A stretch of 64,000 nucleotides of DNA from the NCBI GenBank assembly GCA_016710635.1, contig JADJVL010000010.1, positions 1-64,000 of the forward strand. The letters run 5' to 3'. The stretch's first letter is position 1, and every line of letters starts with the position of its first letter. The notes beneath the pieces are model-generated. The model ran no database searches. It was given only the letters and a program-made list of their open reading frames with translations, and was not told where the DNA came from. Of this stretch, positions 33,954 to 41,887 are shown piece after piece. The position numbers and the translations under genes are program-made. This stretch comes from Holophagaceae bacterium (GTDB lineage: Bacteria > Acidobacteriota > Holophagae > Holophagales > Holophagaceae).

Positions 33954-36900
33954 ATGAACAGGAGCGCCGGTCCGATCTCTCCTTGCTGCCGGCTGGCGGT
34001 GCGGATGCTCCTTGTACTGCTGGGCCTCGCCGTAGCCTCTCCCGCCCAGGCCCAGCCCCTGGCGTTCCGCCGCTTCGGCCTCAACGACGGCCTTCCCCAG
34101 AGCCAGGTCTCCGCCCTCCTGGAGGATCACCGGGGCTTCATCTGGCTGGGAACCACCTTCGGCGGCGTCGCGCGGCTCAGCGGCGGCACCTTCCGGCCCT
34201 TCGGCGCGGCCCAGGGCGTCAAGGTCCGCTCCGTGGTGGGCCTCCTCGAAGCCCCGGATGGCAGCATCTGGGCCGCGGGCGTGGACAGCGGCCTGTCGCG
34301 GATCCGCGGTTCCCAGATATCCAATTTCGGCGCCGCGGAGGGGCTCACCACCCCTGCGGTCTTCGCCATCGCCTATGACGCCAAGGGCTGCATCCATGCG
34401 GGCACCCGCACCGGCCTCTTCCGGGAGAACGGCAAAGGCGGGTTCGAAAAAGTCCCCCTTCCCGAGCCCTGGTCCAGCAGCCCGCTCTGGGGCCTGGAGC
34501 GGGATCCCCAGGGACGGATCTGGATGGCCACCCGCGGCGGCCAGGTCGGGCGCTGGGACGGCACGCGGGTGGAGGACTTCTCGCTCCCCAAGGCGGAACA
34601 AGGACGCGAGTTCGTCGAACTGCGCATGGACCCCGCCGGCACGCCCCACATGCTCATGCTGGATGCCCTTTTCCGCCTGGAAAAGACCGGATGGACCCAG
34701 GTCCCCCTGACCGGCACCCCCGGGATTCCCAAGACCCGCAACGTCCGCTTCGGCCCCAAGGGCGAGGTCCTGGTCTGCCTGAACACCATGGGCCTCTGGA
34801 TCCGCCAGGCCGACGGGACCAGCCGCATCCTCACCGCCGACGACGGGCTGCCGCGGGAAAGCATCCTGAGCGCCTTCATCGACCATCGGGGCGTCCTGTG
34901 GGTGGGCTCGGATGGCGGCGGGCTGGTCGCCCAGGCCCTGCCCGGGCTGCGCAGCATCGCCAGCGGCAACGGCGTGGACCTCGGCGCCATCATGTCGGTG
35001 GTGGAGACGGCCCCGAACCGCTTCCTCCTCGTGTCCAGCAACGGCCTCTATGCCTGGGACGAGGGCAAAGGGATCCACCGCCATTGGACCCACGCGGACG
35101 GCCTGGCCAGCGATGAAGGCTGGGTCGGCATCCAGGATGGCCAGGGGGGCGCCTGGATCGGCACGAGCCGGGGGCTGAACCGCCTCACCCGGGAGGGGCG
35201 GCTTCTGCCGGGCCCCAAGGAAATGGACCTGGTGACCCCTTCCGTGCTGGTGATCTGGAAGGACCGGCTTTGGGCCGCCTGCGACCGGGGCCTTTTCGAG
35301 CTCGGCCTCGATGGACGCTTCATCGCCCGCCACCGGCCTCCGAAGGAAGTCGGCCAGGATCTGGTGTCGGGCATCATCCCGCGGGAGGACGGCTTGATGG
35401 TCGGCACGCGGCAGGGCCTGTGGATGTTCAAGGATGGCAAGTTCGAGCGACGCCATGCGGAAGCGCCCTTTTCCGAACTCACGGTGAACGGCCTTGTCCA
35501 GGACTCCTCCGGCGCCATCTGGCTCGGGTCCGGCGAGGGCCTCTTCCAGCAGAAGGGCAAGTCCTGGAGCCGCTACGGCGTCGGTCTGGGCCTCCCCGAC
35601 GACAACATCTACTTCATCCACGAGGTCCAGCCCGGCCGGATGGCCATCGGCCACGGCAAGGGCGTCACCATCCTCGAAAGCGGCGCCAGCTTCCACCTCT
35701 CCCGCAACCTCGGGCTCATCTCCGACGAAACGAACCAGGGCGGCGCCCTGACGGATTCCAAGGGCCGGCTCTGGATCGGCATGATCGGCGGCGTGAACAT
35801 CCTGGACGCCGCCAGCGGCTTCAGCCCCAAGGATCTGCTCCAGCCCCTGGTCACCGAGGTGCGCTGGGACGGCGGCTCGGCGCCCTTCCCGGCCACCCTG
35901 CAGATTCCCCCGCGGCCCCGGAGCCTGGACCTGGAATTCGACGTCGCGTCGCCCCTCGTCTCCGGCACGCCCAAGTTCCAGGCGCGGCTGGAGGGGGTGG
36001 ATCCGGACTGGCGCACGGTGTCCGGCAACGTCCTCCAGTACCTGAACCTCGGCCGGGGCCGCTACACCTTCCGGTTGCGGGTCACCAACGATGGCATCCG
36101 CTGGGCGGAGGCCGCGCCGGTGAGTCTGGACATCGCGCCGGCGTGGCATGAGCGCTGGCCTGTCCGCCTTCTGCTGGCCCTCTGCGCCCTCGGCGCCGTC
36201 GGTGGCGCGGTGGCCTGGCGCCTCCGCCGCATGGCGCTGGAGGCCCACCGGCTCGAGGAGAAGGTCGCCGAGCGGACCCAGGAGCTGGCGGAACGCAACG
36301 GCTCCCTGGAACGGGCCCACCTGCAGCTGAAGCGGAGCCTGGAGGACCGCATGCAGTTCGTGGACGCAGTGGCCCACGACCTCCGCTCGCCCCTCACCAG
36401 CATCATGCTACTGGTGGACCGCCTGCGGGACGAAGCCGCGGGGCGCATGGGCGTGCAGGGCGTGCTCCAGTCCCTGGACCAGGAATCCGCCCGCCTCGAG
36501 AGCATCGTCCGGTCCCTCCTGAACCAGTCCAAGGCCACCTCCCTCTTCGAGACCATCAACCAGGTCCCCTGCAGCCCTTCCACCTTCTTCGAAGGCGTCA
36601 CGGACGTCCTCGCCCTCAAGGCGGCGTCCAAGGGCCTGAACTGCGAGATGGACCTGGATCCGGCCTCCCGCAAGGCGAAGGTCCTGGCGGATACGACCGC
36701 CATGCAGCAGGTGCTCTTCAACCTCGTGGAGAACGCCCTCAAGTTCACGCCGGCGCCGGGGACCGTGGGCATCCGCACGCGGGTCTCCGACAGTCAATGG
36801 TCCCTCGACGTGTGGGACACGGGACGCGGCGTGGACGAGGAGGCCGCCCTCACCATCTTCGAGCCCTACCTCCAGGCGAAGGGCGCCGACGCCATGACGG

Positions 36901-37061
36901 GCTGGGGCCTGGGCCTGAGCATCTGCACCGCCATCGTCACCGCCCACCGGGGCACCCTGGAACTGGTCCGGGAGAACCGCCAGGGCGCCTGCTTCCGGGT
37001 GACCCTGCCCCTCGCCGGGAAGCCTTCCCTCGTGCCGGAGGAATCCTTCCACGGGGTGTGA
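33954..37061 (+). CDS. two-component sensor histidine kinase with periplasmic beta-propeller (Reg_prop/Y_Y_Y)
   Basis: A 1035-residue sensor. A signal peptide ends SPAQAQP. A long periplasmic propeller follows (~30-600), with recurring ligand-like blades (GLNDGLPQSQVSALLEDHRGFIWLGT, ILSAFIDHRGVLWVGSDGGGL, VNGLVQDSSGAIWLGSGEGL), then a Y_Y_Y domain (~625-720), one helix (~735-757), a coiled coil, a HisKA domain with phospho-His 808 in VAHDLRSP, and a HATPase domain (LFNLVENALKFTP, DTGRGV, GWGLGLSI). No receiver domain is attached, unlike Bacteroides hybrid systems. The partner regulator starts 36 bases downstream. Propeller sensors often detect polysaccharides or small metabolites; the signal is unknown. 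Confidence 0.92.
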   Translation: MNRSAGPISPCCRLAVRMLLVLLGLAVASPAQAQPLAFRRFGLNDGLPQSQVSALLEDHRGFIWLGTTFGGVARLSGGTFRPFGAAQGVKVRSVVGLLEAPDGSIWAAGVDSGLSRIRGSQISNFGAAEGLTTPAVFAIAYDAKGCIHAGTRTGLFRENGKGGFEKVPLPEPWSSSPLWGLERDPQGRIWMATRGGQVGRWDGTRVEDFSLPKAEQGREFVELRMDPAGTPHMLMLDALFRLEKTGWTQVPLTGTPGIPKTRNVRFGPKGEVLVCLNTMGLWIRQADGTSRILTADDGLPRESILSAFIDHRGVLWVGSDGGGLVAQALPGLRSIASGNGVDLGAIMSVVETAPNRFLLVSSNGLYAWDEGKGIHRHWTHADGLASDEGWVGIQDGQGGAWIGTSRGLNRLTREGRLLPGPKEMDLVTPSVLVIWKDRLWAACDRGLFELGLDGRFIARHRPPKEVGQDLVSGIIPREDGLMVGTRQGLWMFKDGKFERRHAEAPFSELTVNGLVQDSSGAIWLGSGEGLFQQKGKSWSRYGVGLGLPDDNIYFIHEVQPGRMAIGHGKGVTILESGASFHLSRNLGLISDETNQGGALTDSKGRLWIGMIGGVNILDAASGFSPKDLLQPLVTEVRWDGGSAPFPATLQIPPRPRSLDLEFDVASPLVSGTPKFQARLEGVDPDWRTVSGNVLQYLNLGRGRYTFRLRVTNDGIRWAEAAPVSLDIAPAWHERWPVRLLLALCALGAVGGAVAWRLRRMALEAHRLEEKVAERTQELAERNGSLERAHLQLKRSLEDRMQFVDAVAHDLRSPLTSIMLLVDRLRDEAAGRMGVQGVLQSLDQESARLESIVRSLLNQSKATSLFETINQVPCSPSTFFEGVTDVLALKAASKGLNCEMDLDPASRKAKVLADTTAMQQVLFNLVENALKFTPAPGTVGIRTRVSDSQWSLDVWDTGRGVDEEAALTIFEPYLQAKGADAMTGWGLGLSICTAIVTAHRGTLELVRENRQGACFRVTLPLAGKPSLVPEESFHGV

Positions 37062-37097
37062 TGCCCCCGGGAGCGGTCCCTGTGAGAACCTAGGCCC

Positions 37098-38477
37098 GTG
37101 ACCATCCCGCGGACCCTCCTCATCGTCGACGACGAACCCGGCATCCGGCGCTCGCTGGGGGAAAGCCTTTCGGAGGAGGGCTACGCGGTGCTCAAGGCCG
37201 AACGCGGCGAGCAGGTGCTCCAGCTCCTGGAGGACAGTGAAGGCGAAGGCCTCGACCTGGTCCTCCTCGATGTGTGGCTGCCGGGCATCGACGGCCTGGA
37301 GACCCTGAAGCGCGCCAAGCAGCTGCGCCCCGGCCTGCCCATCGTGATGATCAGCGGCCACGGCAACATCGACACCGCCATGCAGGCCACCAAGTTCGGT
37401 GCCTTCGACTTCCTGGAGAAGCCCATCGACCTGGACCGCCTGCTCCTGGTGGTCCGCAACGCCCTGAACCAGGGCCGGCTGGAGCAGGAGAACCAGCGCC
37501 TGGCGAGCGAAGTGGACGGCGAGCGCTTCCTCATGGCGGAAAGCCCCGCCATGAAGCGCCTGCTGTCGGACGTGCAGCTCGTGGCGGCCACGGAAGGCCG
37601 CGTCCTCCTCACCGGGGAGAACGGCAGCGGCAAGGAGGAGATCGCGCGCCTCATCCATTCCCTCGGCCCGCGCAAGGGGGCGCCGTTCATCGAAGTGAAC
37701 TGCGCCGCGATCCCCGAGGAACTCATCGAAAGCGAACTCTTCGGCCACGTGAAGGGCGCCTTCACCGGCGCCGTCCGGGACCAGAAGGGCAAGTTCCGGG
37801 AAGCCAGCGGCGGCACCCTCTTCCTCGACGAAGTCGGCGACATGTCGCTCAAGACGCAGGCCAAGGTGCTGCGGGCGCTCCAGGAAGGCCGCATCGAGCC
37901 CGTGGGCGGCGGCGGTGCATTGGAAGTGGACGTGCGGGTCATCGCCGCCACCAACAAGGACCTGGGCGAAGAGATCAAGGCCGGCCGCTTCCGGGAGGAC
38001 CTGTACTTCCGACTGGCAGTGGTGCCCCTGCGGGTGCCGCCCCTGCGGGAGCGCAGCGAGGAGCTGCTCCTGCTGGCCGAAGCCTTCATCGCGCGCCTCG
38101 CGCGGAAGTACGGCCGGCCTGCGAAGCGCCTGGGCCCCGACGCCAAGGACGCCCTGCTGCGCCACGACTGGCCGGGCAATGTGCGCGAGCTCAAGAACCT
38201 CATGGAGCGCGCGGTCATCCTCAGCCGCGGCGCCGACCTCACCGCCAGGGACCTGGGTCCGCTGGCGGCACGGCACATCGCGGAGCCGGATCCCTTCTCC
38301 TTCCCGGAGTTCGCCAGCCTGCGGGAGGCCCGCGAATGGTTCGAGGGCGTCTACATCCAGCGCGAGCTGAAAGTGCAGAGCGGCAACATGACCCGCGCCG
38401 CTGAGCGCCTGGGCCTCGACCGCTCCAACCTCTACAAGCGCCTGAAGGCCCTCGGCATCGAGGGACGGGACTCTTGA
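37098..38477 (+). CDS. NtrC-family sigma-54-dependent response regulator
   Basis: A 459-residue regulator with a receiver domain (phospho-Asp 58 in LVLLDVWLPG, Lys in FLEKPIDL), an AAA+ sigma-54 interaction domain (Walker A GENGSGKEEIARLIH, the GAFTGA loop as KGAFTGAV, FLDEVGDM Walker B, RLAVVPLRVPPLRER), and a C-terminal Fis-type helix-turn-helix (GNMTRAAERLGLDRSNLYKRLKALG). The domain order and receiver resemble NtrX. The start is GTG 37098. It acts with the kinase directly upstream and needs RpoN. It overlaps the MerR gene by TTGA, so its operon includes a further regulator. Confidence 0.95.
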   Translation: MTIPRTLLIVDDEPGIRRSLGESLSEEGYAVLKAERGEQVLQLLEDSEGEGLDLVLLDVWLPGIDGLETLKRAKQLRPGLPIVMISGHGNIDTAMQATKFGAFDFLEKPIDLDRLLLVVRNALNQGRLEQENQRLASEVDGERFLMAESPAMKRLLSDVQLVAATEGRVLLTGENGSGKEEIARLIHSLGPRKGAPFIEVNCAAIPEELIESELFGHVKGAFTGAVRDQKGKFREASGGTLFLDEVGDMSLKTQAKVLRALQEGRIEPVGGGGALEVDVRVIAATNKDLGEEIKAGRFREDLYFRLAVVPLRVPPLRERSEELLLLAEAFIARLARKYGRPAKRLGPDAKDALLRHDWPGNVRELKNLMERAVILSRGADLTARDLGPLAARHIAEPDPFSFPEFASLREAREWFEGVYIQRELKVQSGNMTRAAERLGLDRSNLYKRLKALGIEGRDS

Positions 38478-38971
38478 GCGAGGGCGCCGGGGCGGACCGC
38501 AAGCGCTGGTTCAAGATCGGCGAGACCGCCCAGCGCCTGGGCATCTCCCCCAAGGACCTGCGCTACTGGGAATCGGTGATCCCCGAGATCCGCCCCCGGC
38601 GCTCCAAGGGCAACCTGCGCTACTACCACGCCGACGAGCTGCCGCGCCTCCTGCGCATCCGCGACTGGATCCGCGAGGGCTTCAGCGCCGTGGACTGCCG
38701 CGGCCTGCTCATCAGCGGCCAGATCACGCCGCCCCTGGATCTCGGCCTCGCCCCGGAGGACCTGGCGCCCAGCGCCAAAGCCCGCCGACCGGCGCCCGGT
38801 CTCCGCATCGGCGCCGACCTCCAACCCGCCATCCAGGCCCTCCGCGAACTGCTGCAGCGCCTCGGCGGCGCCATCCCGAGCGCCGCGCCCAGCGCCCCGC
38901 CCGGCTCCAGCGCCCCGAAGCCAGCCCCCAAGCGGAAAGCCGTCCTTGACCCGCCCCCCAGTCTCTTCTAG
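38474..38971 (+). CDS. MerR-family DNA-binding protein
   Basis: A 165-residue protein with an N-terminal MerR-type winged helix (RWFKIGETAQRLGISPKDLRYWESVIPEIRPRRSKGNLRYYHADELPRLLRIRDWIRE), closest in look to the Geobacter-type short MerR regulators that read heat-shock or cell-cycle promoters. The C-terminal half is a Pro/Ala-rich region with one predicted helix (LQPAIQALRELLQRLGG) and no metal-binding cysteines. The TTG start overlaps the response regulator stop. tRNA-Pro follows 14 bases after its stop. Ligand and target unknown. Confidence 0.85.
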   Translation: MSEGAGADRKRWFKIGETAQRLGISPKDLRYWESVIPEIRPRRSKGNLRYYHADELPRLLRIRDWIREGFSAVDCRGLLISGQITPPLDLGLAPEDLAPSAKARRPAPGLRIGADLQPAIQALRELLQRLGGAIPSAAPSAPPGSSAPKPAPKRKAVLDPPPSLF

Positions 38972-38984
38972 GATCAATAGTTCA

Positions 38985-39060
<76 letters not shown>

Positions 39061-39064
<4 letters not shown>

Positions 39065-39098
39065 GACCGATCGGGGCAACCTGGCCGGTCTTTTCGGT
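39061..39098 (+). terminator. terminator directly after tRNA-Pro
   Basis: AAAAGACCG (39061-39069) pairs with CGGTCTTTT (39086-39094), followed by CGGTTTT. It begins at the last base of the tRNA. Confidence 0.65.
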
Positions 39099-39114
39099 TT
39101 TCCTCCTTGGGCAC

Positions 39115-39147
39115 GAGTGGATTCGAACTTCCGATCGGGGATGGCGC
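39115..39147 (-). repeat. degenerate inverted copy A of the tRNA-Pro T-arm region
   Basis: Read on the minus strand it contains GGAAGTTCGAATCCACTCG, which matches the tRNA-Pro T arm with few changes. It is 27/33 identical to inverted copy B at 39326-39358; both extend past the T arm through CGATCG to GCGCCATC, so A and B share an ancestor that was longer than the tRNA end. Confidence 0.6.
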
Positions 39148-39160
39148 GCCGGTAGGAATA

Positions 39161-39188
39161 GGTCGGACACGCGAAAGCGTGCCCGACC
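39161..39188. repeat. GNRA-capped palindrome (REP-like hairpin)
   Basis: GGTCGGACACGC-GAAA-GCGTGCCCGACC forms 11 pairs and one A-C mismatch around a GAAA tetraloop, with no following T run. It lies between the tRNA-end repeats. It may be a REP-type element or a structural mark left by a mobile element; nothing identifies it. Confidence 0.5.
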
Positions 39189-39248
39189 GGTCCGCGCAGC
39201 GGAATTCCGGGCGCAGCCAGCCCCGCGGCCGGAGCCCGAAGGGCGGAG

Positions 39249-39279
39249 GGAGGTTCGAATCCTCTCGCGCCGACCAAAA
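39249..39279 (+). repeat. 31-bp direct repeat, copy 2 (isolated tRNA-Pro 3' end)
   Basis: Identical over 31 bases to 39034-39064, but the 5' part of a tRNA is missing: the bases upstream (GAGCCCGAAGGGCG) do not form the remaining arms. It is followed by its own terminator. This is either an att scar or the relic of a deleted tandem tRNA. Confidence 0.85.
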
Positions 39280-39307
39280 CCGGACAGCTTCTGCTGACCG
39301 GTTTTTT
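39276..39307 (+). terminator. terminator following the isolated tRNA 3' end
   Basis: AAAACCGG pairs with CCGGTTTT, with an inner CAGC-TTCT-GCTG stem and a run of seven T's. It is a different hairpin from the one after the intact tRNA. Confidence 0.8.
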
Positions 39308-39325
39308 TATGCCTTGAGCTGAAGC

Positions 39326-39358
39326 GAGAGGACTCGAAACTCCGATCGATGATGGCGC
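39326..39358 (-). repeat. degenerate inverted copy B of the tRNA-Pro T-arm region
   Basis: On the minus strand GGAGTTTCGAGTCCTCTCGC differs from the tRNA-Pro 3' segment by two of 20 bases. It pairs as a related copy with 39115-39147. Confidence 0.6.
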
Positions 39359-39525
39359 TCCCGCCATTCGCGCAGGGACAGGTATGGCAAGGCCGGAACT
39401 CGTCCTCCAAAGGGTCTTCGGGGTCGACTCCCGTCCGCCTTCGCCTGGGCCGCAGCCTGGGGATCCTCGGAAAATCGTCCGCCAGGAAAGTCGCAGAGTG
39501 TCTTCCTTGACTGGCGTTTTGTTTG

Positions 39526-39541
39526 CCTTACCTTGGTAAGG
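39526..39541. promoter_or_regulatory. palindromic operator candidate of the AbrB-PIN module
   Basis: CCTTACC-TT-GGTAAGG is a perfect 7+7 inverted repeat that ends 14 bases before the antitoxin ATG. AbrB-type antitoxins autoregulate by binding such palindromes. A TTGACT at 39507 would place the -10 region over it. Confidence 0.6.
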
Positions 39542-39555
39542 TACTGGAGCCCGCC

Positions 39556-39834
39556 ATGGAGATCCTCGCCCGCAGCCGCCTGACCTCGAAAGAGCAGCTG
39601 TCCCTTCCCGCCGCCATCCGGCGGCTGCTCGGCATCCATGCCGGAGATGAGCTCGTGTGGCTGAAGGACGCGGAGGGCCGGCTGGTGGTGGAATCCGCCC
39701 GGACCCATACCTTGGCCGACATCCGGGCCGCGGTGCTCGCCGCAGGCGCGCCGGTCCCGGGGGCTGCGGTCTCCGTCGCGGCCATGAAGGAGGGCATCGC
39801 CAGCCACCTGCGAGCCAAGCATGGCCGCCGCTGA
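39556..39834 (+). CDS. AbrB/VapB-type antitoxin
   Basis: A 92-residue protein with an N-terminal swapped-hairpin AbrB domain (ARSRLTSKEQLSLPAAIRRLLGIHAGDELVWL, residues ~3-34) and a C-terminal toxin-binding helix region (LADIRAAVLAAG, VAAMKEGIASHLRAKH). It would neutralise the PIN toxin encoded next, whose start overlaps its last 14 bases. The ATG at 39556 is preferred over the in-frame ATG at 39523, which lies before the palindrome. It is the first gene of the accessory region downstream of tRNA-Pro. Confidence 0.85.
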   Translation: MEILARSRLTSKEQLSLPAAIRRLLGIHAGDELVWLKDAEGRLVVESARTHTLADIRAAVLAAGAPVPGAAVSVAAMKEGIASHLRAKHGRR

Positions 39835-40204
39835 CACCAACGTCCTGGTCCGGCTCCTGGTCCAGGACGACGCCGCCCAGACCCGCCGGGCCGAAGCCTT
39901 TCTCCGGAGCAACGGCCCCCTCTGGATCTCCCTCGTCGTGCTCCTGGAGACCTGCTGGGTGCTCAGCTCGGTCTACGACTGGACCCGACCCCAGCTCCTG
40001 GTGCTCCTGCAGGGCCTCCAGGACAGCCCCGACTTCGTGCTGCAGATGCCCCAATCCGTCCGCGCCGCCGTGGACCGATTCCGGGACACCAAGGTCGACT
40101 TCCCCGAATGCCTCGCCCTCGAACTCGCCCGCGCGGAAGGACAGCTGCCGTTTGGCACCTTCGACAAGCCCGCCGGGAAGCTGCCGGGGGCGGTTGGGTT
40201 GTAG
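39821..40204 (+). CDS. vapC: PIN-domain toxin (VapC family)
   Basis: A 127-residue PIN ribonuclease. The acidic catalytic set is visible: Asp 5 in ADTNVLVRLL, Glu in VVLLETCWVL (~43), Asp/Glu in KVDFPECLALELAR (~93), and Asp in FGTFDKPAGK. VapC toxins cleave tRNAs or rRNA loops when the antitoxin is degraded. The overlap with the antitoxin gene is normal for such pairs. At the third site the usual DAL reads ECL, the one visible deviation. A 5'-truncated relative lies at 43260. Confidence 0.88.
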   Translation: MAAADTNVLVRLLVQDDAAQTRRAEAFLRSNGPLWISLVVLLETCWVLSSVYDWTRPQLLVLLQGLQDSPDFVLQMPQSVRAAVDRFRDTKVDFPECLALELARAEGQLPFGTFDKPAGKLPGAVGL

Positions 40205-40548
40205 CGAGTTAGGGCCACCGCGCCAAGGTGGATAGAACCAGCCGGACCGGACTGGGCCCGGGCTGAACGATGGATCAGGACGGGATGGACCACTTGGGAA
40301 GCCCGCAGTGTACGCATTGCCTTGTGGTGGAAATGCAGCCATGCAGAGCTCGCCGCTCAGTTGTCCTCTGATCGAGGTGGATTGGTTATGGCCTCGTTCT
40401 GTGGGTGGAGCGGGTCAGCGGGATGAACCCGAACCCTTCAATTGGTTTTCTGATTTGGGGGAAGACCAGATCTCGATTGACTTGGTTTGAGTGATTTCCG
40501 GGTACGGATTGGTGGTTGGCGAGGGACAGTATCGATCTCAATGAATAG
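40205..40548. other. gene-free stretch after the toxin gene
   Basis: A small hairpin, CCACC/GGTGG, occurs at about 40213-40229. A 60-codon ORF at 40308-40490 has no ribosome site and no recognisable content. Composition falls from GC-rich to AT-rich across it. Confidence 0.4.
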
Positions 40549-40992
40549 TTATTTTTTATTCCGAGATGCATCATAAGCAACTTGAGCTTTCAAATAATAA
40601 TTCTTTGCCTCTGCATCATTTTTCGGTAATCCATACATCCCGTATTCATAACCCTTTCCTAGCTCTGATAACGCCATGAAATCATTGAGGTCGGCGCGTT
40701 TTCTTAACCAATAAACAGCCTCCTCTGATCTTGAACTTTGAAATCTATTGAAGAGCTCCCACATTGCATCTTTATTACCCTTATTTGCCGATCTTCTCAT
40801 CCAATAGTCACCTTTAGGTACATTTTCAGCAGGGCCCATTTTGTAATAATCTCTTGCCAAGTAATACATTGATTTAGAATTCCCAAAGGAAGCCACGAAG
40901 CGTAACCGATTTCTAGGGGAAGAAAACCAACTCAAAAGTATTATATTAATTATTACATAAATAATCCAATTATTTTTAATATGCTGTTTCAT
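40549..40992 (-). CDS. Sel1-like repeat protein, membrane-anchored, AT-rich gene
   Basis: A 147-residue protein: an N-terminal hydrophobic anchor (WIIYVIINIILLSWF), then Sel1/TPR-like helices (SMYYLARDYYKMGPAENVPKGDYWMRRSANKGNKDAMWELFNRF, AVYWLRKRADLNDFMALSELGKGYEYGMYGLPKNDAEAKNYYLKA). The G-x2-Y-x(n)-A-W-R-A spacing fits two to three Sel1 repeats, which mediate protein contacts. Codon use is strikingly AT-rich compared with everything around it, so it was acquired from a low-GC donor. AAGGTG precedes the ATG. Confidence 0.7.
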   Translation of the reverse strand: MKQHIKNNWIIYVIINIILLSWFSSPRNRLRFVASFGNSKSMYYLARDYYKMGPAENVPKGDYWMRRSANKGNKDAMWELFNRFQSSRSEEAVYWLRKRADLNDFMALSELGKGYEYGMYGLPKNDAEAKNYYLKAQVAYDASRNKK

Positions 40993-41430
40993 GTATCACC
41001 TTACAGGTTGATCATTACGACGAATGTTTCCGCGATACTTTTTGGGTATATCCAAAGGTATTAGTATTGAATAAGACGCTTTAATATTGCAGATATAACC
41101 TTTCAACATATTATTTTCATCTATGTTTAGCCGAGACTGGGTGGACGGATGGAAAAGTACCTTATGGTTATTTTTCCACGGTGGATAGGGAATTCAAACG
41201 CCCCATTTCGCGAAACCGAACAGCCTTTGGCGGAACGAGTGGCGTGTTTCCAAGTCCAAAGGGGCCAGGACGAGGGTGCTGAGAGGGGTCTGGAGATAGG
41301 TGCATAGGTCATTTCTGCCCCGCAGGATCCTACCCTCGAGCCACTTGCACAAGAGCGGCCTGGGCTTCGCCCGTGATCCGCGGGATACGGACCCACCTTC
41401 CGAGCCAGGTTTGGGAACAGAGCTGGCCTT
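40993..41430. other. gene-free stretch between the Sel1 gene and the transposase remnant
   Basis: The first ~150 bases continue the AT-rich composition and end abruptly near 41150; the rest is GC-rich. A long minus-strand ORF (41127-41744) reads Arg/Ser-rich and is judged an artefact because the recognisable remnants nearby lie in other frames. Nothing else is seen. Confidence 0.4.
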
Positions 41431-41577
41431 CTACGGCGGCCTCTCCTTGCGCTCGACGCACTCCAGAATTGCCCGGATGACCTTCGGCTGCGTGACCCAC
41501 GCGATGCGCTGCATGCGGCTGTGGCAGTCGGGGCAGTAGAAGATGTCCACCGCGCACACCGGGAGCGTCGGCTCGGC
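41431..41577 (-). pseudogene. remnant of an IS91-type transposase (C-terminal ~48 codons)
   Basis: On the minus strand one frame reads AVDIFYCPDCHSRMQRIAWV and then TQPKVIRAILECVERKERPP before a stop. The CPxC ... R-M ... IA.. ... P.VIRAIL pattern is the C-terminal zinc-ribbon tail of Y2/IS91-family transposases. An in-frame TGA immediately upstream (41578-41580) and the lack of any HUH/Y2 catalytic part show that only the tail survives. It marks past mobile-element activity in the island. Confidence 0.55.
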
Positions 41578-41673
41578 TCATTGGATCCAGCACCACTGGA
41601 CTGCCCTGCCCTCCGGATCCTCATTCTGCGGCCCTCTTCCTGCAATGAGGTGGAGGCCTCCTGGGAATCGCGT

Positions 41674-41790
41674 CTAACGCGCGGACTTCCGAAGCCGTCT
41701 CTGTGCCACCGCCGCCTCCAACCCCTTCGCTTCCTCGATCCCACCCTCCCGCGCCTCCTTCAGCAAACTGTCCACCGTCGCGCCGGCAGG
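41674..41790 (-). pseudogene. duplicated 3' fragment of the ankyrin-repeat gene
   Basis: The minus-strand frame reads GATVDSLLKEAREGGIEEAK and on to LEAAVAQRRLRKSAR before a stop. This matches the C-terminus of the intact ankyrin gene at 50775 (GATVDSLLKEAREGGIEEAK, then ELEAAVGKARQRKSTP). About 80 bases are near-identical at DNA level (41706-41785 versus 50807-50886, roughly six differences) and in the same orientation. The rest of the gene is missing. Confidence 0.75.
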
Positions 41791-41887
41791 GCCCGGCATT
41801 CCTTGCTGCGGGCGCCCGCCGGGGACCTACATTGGGGGGTGCTGCACGCGCAACCGCAAGGATGGATGCCTTCGAGGAGGTGGTCCC

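Noticed and set aside
33471..36377. 968-codon minus-strand ORF opposite the sensor kinase
   Set aside because: Mirror frame of a GC-rich gene; no domains, while the plus strand has propeller, HisKA and HATPase motifs.
41127..41744. Minus-strand ORF of 205 codons in the island
   Set aside because: Arg/Ser-rich and out of frame with both recognisable remnants (transposase tail, ankyrin tail) that lie within it.
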